Source: Pyropia yezoensis
Taxonomy: Eukaryota; Rhodophyta; Bangiophyceae; Bangiales; Bangiaceae
Direction of reading: 5' to 3'
NCBI GenBank assembly: GCA_009829735.1
Contig: CM020618.1
Coordinates: forward strand, 12,692,568-12,756,567
DNA length: 64,000 nt
Below the pieces are notes generated by a model. It was not told the origin of the DNA. It saw nothing but the letters and a program-made list of their open reading frames with translations, and searched no databases. Shown here one piece after another: positions 62,499 through 64,000 of the stretch (positions within the stretch are counted from its first letter, which is position 1; each line of letters begins with the position of its first letter). The translations under genes were made by a program, and so were the position numbers.

Positions 62499-63575
62499 TC
62501 AGTCGTCATAGTTGTCCGAGTCACGGTTGCGGAACTCCTCCTCCAGCTGCGACGGCGGAGGTGGCCAGGGAAGAGTAACGCCATGGGCAAGGGTGCCGGG
62601 GAGAGAGGGAGAAGGAGGGGAAACGAGAGAGAAACGGAGGAAGTGAGAGCGGGGCGTTGAGCGGGAGGCAGCGATGGGGGGGGGGGGGGGGGCACAAATA
62701 GTGAGAGGGGGAAGAAGGGAGAAAGTGATAGGAAGCGCGGGGGGGGGGGGTGGACGGACCGCGGCACAAACCAGACGGCGGGGTCAGCGCGGGAGAGGAC
62801 AAGGCGGCGCACACCGCCGCTGGCCGTCAATGTCAGCACACCTCGGCTACGCCGATGGCCACCCGCTGGCGGGGGTGGGAGAGTGGTCGCCAGCAGCTGC
62901 GGCCCGCGCGGGGGACGGCAGCAGCCCCCGGCAGGCCACGGCGCCCCGCGTGCGCTCGTACAGGGCAACGCGGATGCGTGAAGAGTAGATGCGATACCCC
63001 CTCCGCACGCCCGCGCCACTTGCCCCTCCCAGCCCGCACGCACCAGAACATGAGGCAGGACCCGACGCGGGACCCACCGCCCACAGACGATGCCAAGGCA
63101 CAAGGCAGCCAGCTCGGGGGCAGACAGGCAACCCGTGGGCCTGCCAGCCAGCCAGCCCGCCCGCCCGTCCGCCCACCCGCCCACCAGCCCACCCTCCCTG
63201 CCCATTCCCCCGCACCCCCACCCTCAAGCGTACCACATCATAGTTGCGGTTGACAAGCCAGCCCGTAATAAGCGCGCCCACCACCCCCGACGCGATGATG
63301 GCCACCCCCCCCAACGCAATTTGGCCATACACATCCTCGGCCAGCAGCAGCGCCGCCGCCCCCGTCACCGCCGTCACCCCCATCCGCACCGACCGTGCCG
63401 GCGCCGGCGCCGGCGCCGGCGCAGAAGCCCCGCCGCGCCTGGCCAGCCGCGCGCTGCCGGGGGTGGCCGCGCGCGCCACCGCCACCCGGGGTGGCCGCCG
63501 CCCCACCCCGCCGCCGCCCGACGCCGGCAGGCGGGGGGGCGCGAGCCCCGCCAGGGGGGCCACGTACGCCGCCAT
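62499..63575 (-). CDS. Probable plastid-targeted membrane protein (two exons)
   Basis: Exon 1 (63575-63234) ends at a GTACGC donor and exon 2 (62546-62499) starts after a CGCAG acceptor; both junctions are phase 0, giving 129 residues. The first ~75 residues are rich in Ala, Arg, Ser and Pro with almost no acids, like a plastid (or mitochondrial) transit peptide. Two hydrophobic segments follow (GVTAVTGAAALLLAEDVYGQ, then IALGGVAIIASGVVGALITG), ending WLVNRNYDV. Exon 2 adds an acidic tail, LEEEFRNRDSDNYDD. The family is not recognised. A further small exon between the two cannot be excluded, because the 687-bp intron contains open frames near 62.85-63.0 kb. Confidence 0.55.
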
Positions 63576-64000
63576 GCCGGGGAGGGTGCCCGGCGGCGCG
63601 GGAATAGGAAGAAAGGCGGGTGGGGGGGAGGGCGACGGGGGGGGGGGTGGGGGGAATGGGAGGGCAGCGGGGGGTGGGGGAGGGGAACCGACCTGACGCA
63701 CTGCACAGCGGTGGGGAGCGGGGGGCGGCTCTGCGCTCACGGCCGCGTGGGGCTCTTGGCGTGTGGAGGGCACCCGCGTCGCTCCCCCTCGGAAACGCGT
63801 GGGTGCGATCCGACGCCGCCACCGGGATCCCAAAAAAGATATGGGCGCGTCCGCAGCCAGCGCTGGCACTGCAGCGCGAGCAGCAGCGAGGGGTGGGGGG
63901 GCAGATCATAATCCGGGATCCCCCCCGAGGCGGGCGGGATGCCCCCGATCAACCTGACCCATTGCTGGGAGAGCAGGTACTGGGCGAACCGGGTAGGGAG
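63576..64000. other. Upstream flank of the membrane-protein gene; nothing recognised
   Basis: This has G-rich runs at 63619-63680, then GC-rich sequence to the window edge. Overlapping frames on both strands show no family motif. Confidence 0.5.

Overview
The window looks like GC-rich nuclear DNA from a eukaryote. Coding genes use short GT-AG introns, and the transposons are of eukaryotic classes. GC-rich genes with Ala/Gly/Pro runs, a plastid-type leader on one product, and a mix of chromovirus, KDZ, Harbinger, piggyBac and hAT elements would fit a bangiophycean red alga such as Porphyra. That assignment is inference; nothing here proves it.

Bases 1-45.5 kb are almost entirely mobile DNA. 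In order: (1) a Ty3/gypsy chromovirus on the minus strand (gag, pol with C-terminal chromodomain, 5' LTR at 7438-7906; its other LTR lies left of the window), with a long antisense SR-rich ORF beyond pol; (2) a broken Ala-rich ORF (to 11.4 kb) into which the chromovirus inserted; (3) a KDZ-type transposase (11.9-13.4 kb) convergent with a SET-domain gene (15.9-16.7 kb); (4) a 500-N gap at 16820-17319 flanked by two almost identical ~4 kb blocks, most probably one locus assembled twice; (5) a second KDZ/Zisupton-like unit (about 25.3-30.75 kb) with SWIM and cysteine-cluster zinc motifs and a Ulp1 cysteine protease; (6) a PIF/Harbinger transposon (34.96-40.31 kb) with a DDE transposase and a two-exon Myb/SANT protein; (7) a piggyBac-like element (about 40.3-44.1 kb) with one in-frame stop; (8) a 972-bp hAT element (44484-45455) with a perfect 8-bp target duplication.

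Bases 46-63.6 kb form a compact host-gene cluster: ALG11 mannosyltransferase (minus, three exons), a divergent single-pass membrane protein of unknown role, acetate kinase, DNA polymerase eta (minus), mitochondrial ribosomal protein mL49 (three exons) and a probable plastid membrane protein (minus, two exons). A solo LTR of the same chromovirus family, with a perfect 5-bp duplication, sits at 57195-57663. Six introns modelled here all start with GTACG(T/C).

The most notable observations are a textbook -1 frameshift heptamer joining chromovirus gag to pol, the proximity of chromatin-type genes (SET, Ulp1, SWIM) to KDZ transposases together with a shared family of TTCGGCAC hairpins, clear insertion footprints for several elements, an acetate kinase with Ala in place of the usual Asn of its HLGNG motif, and the probable false duplication around the gap.
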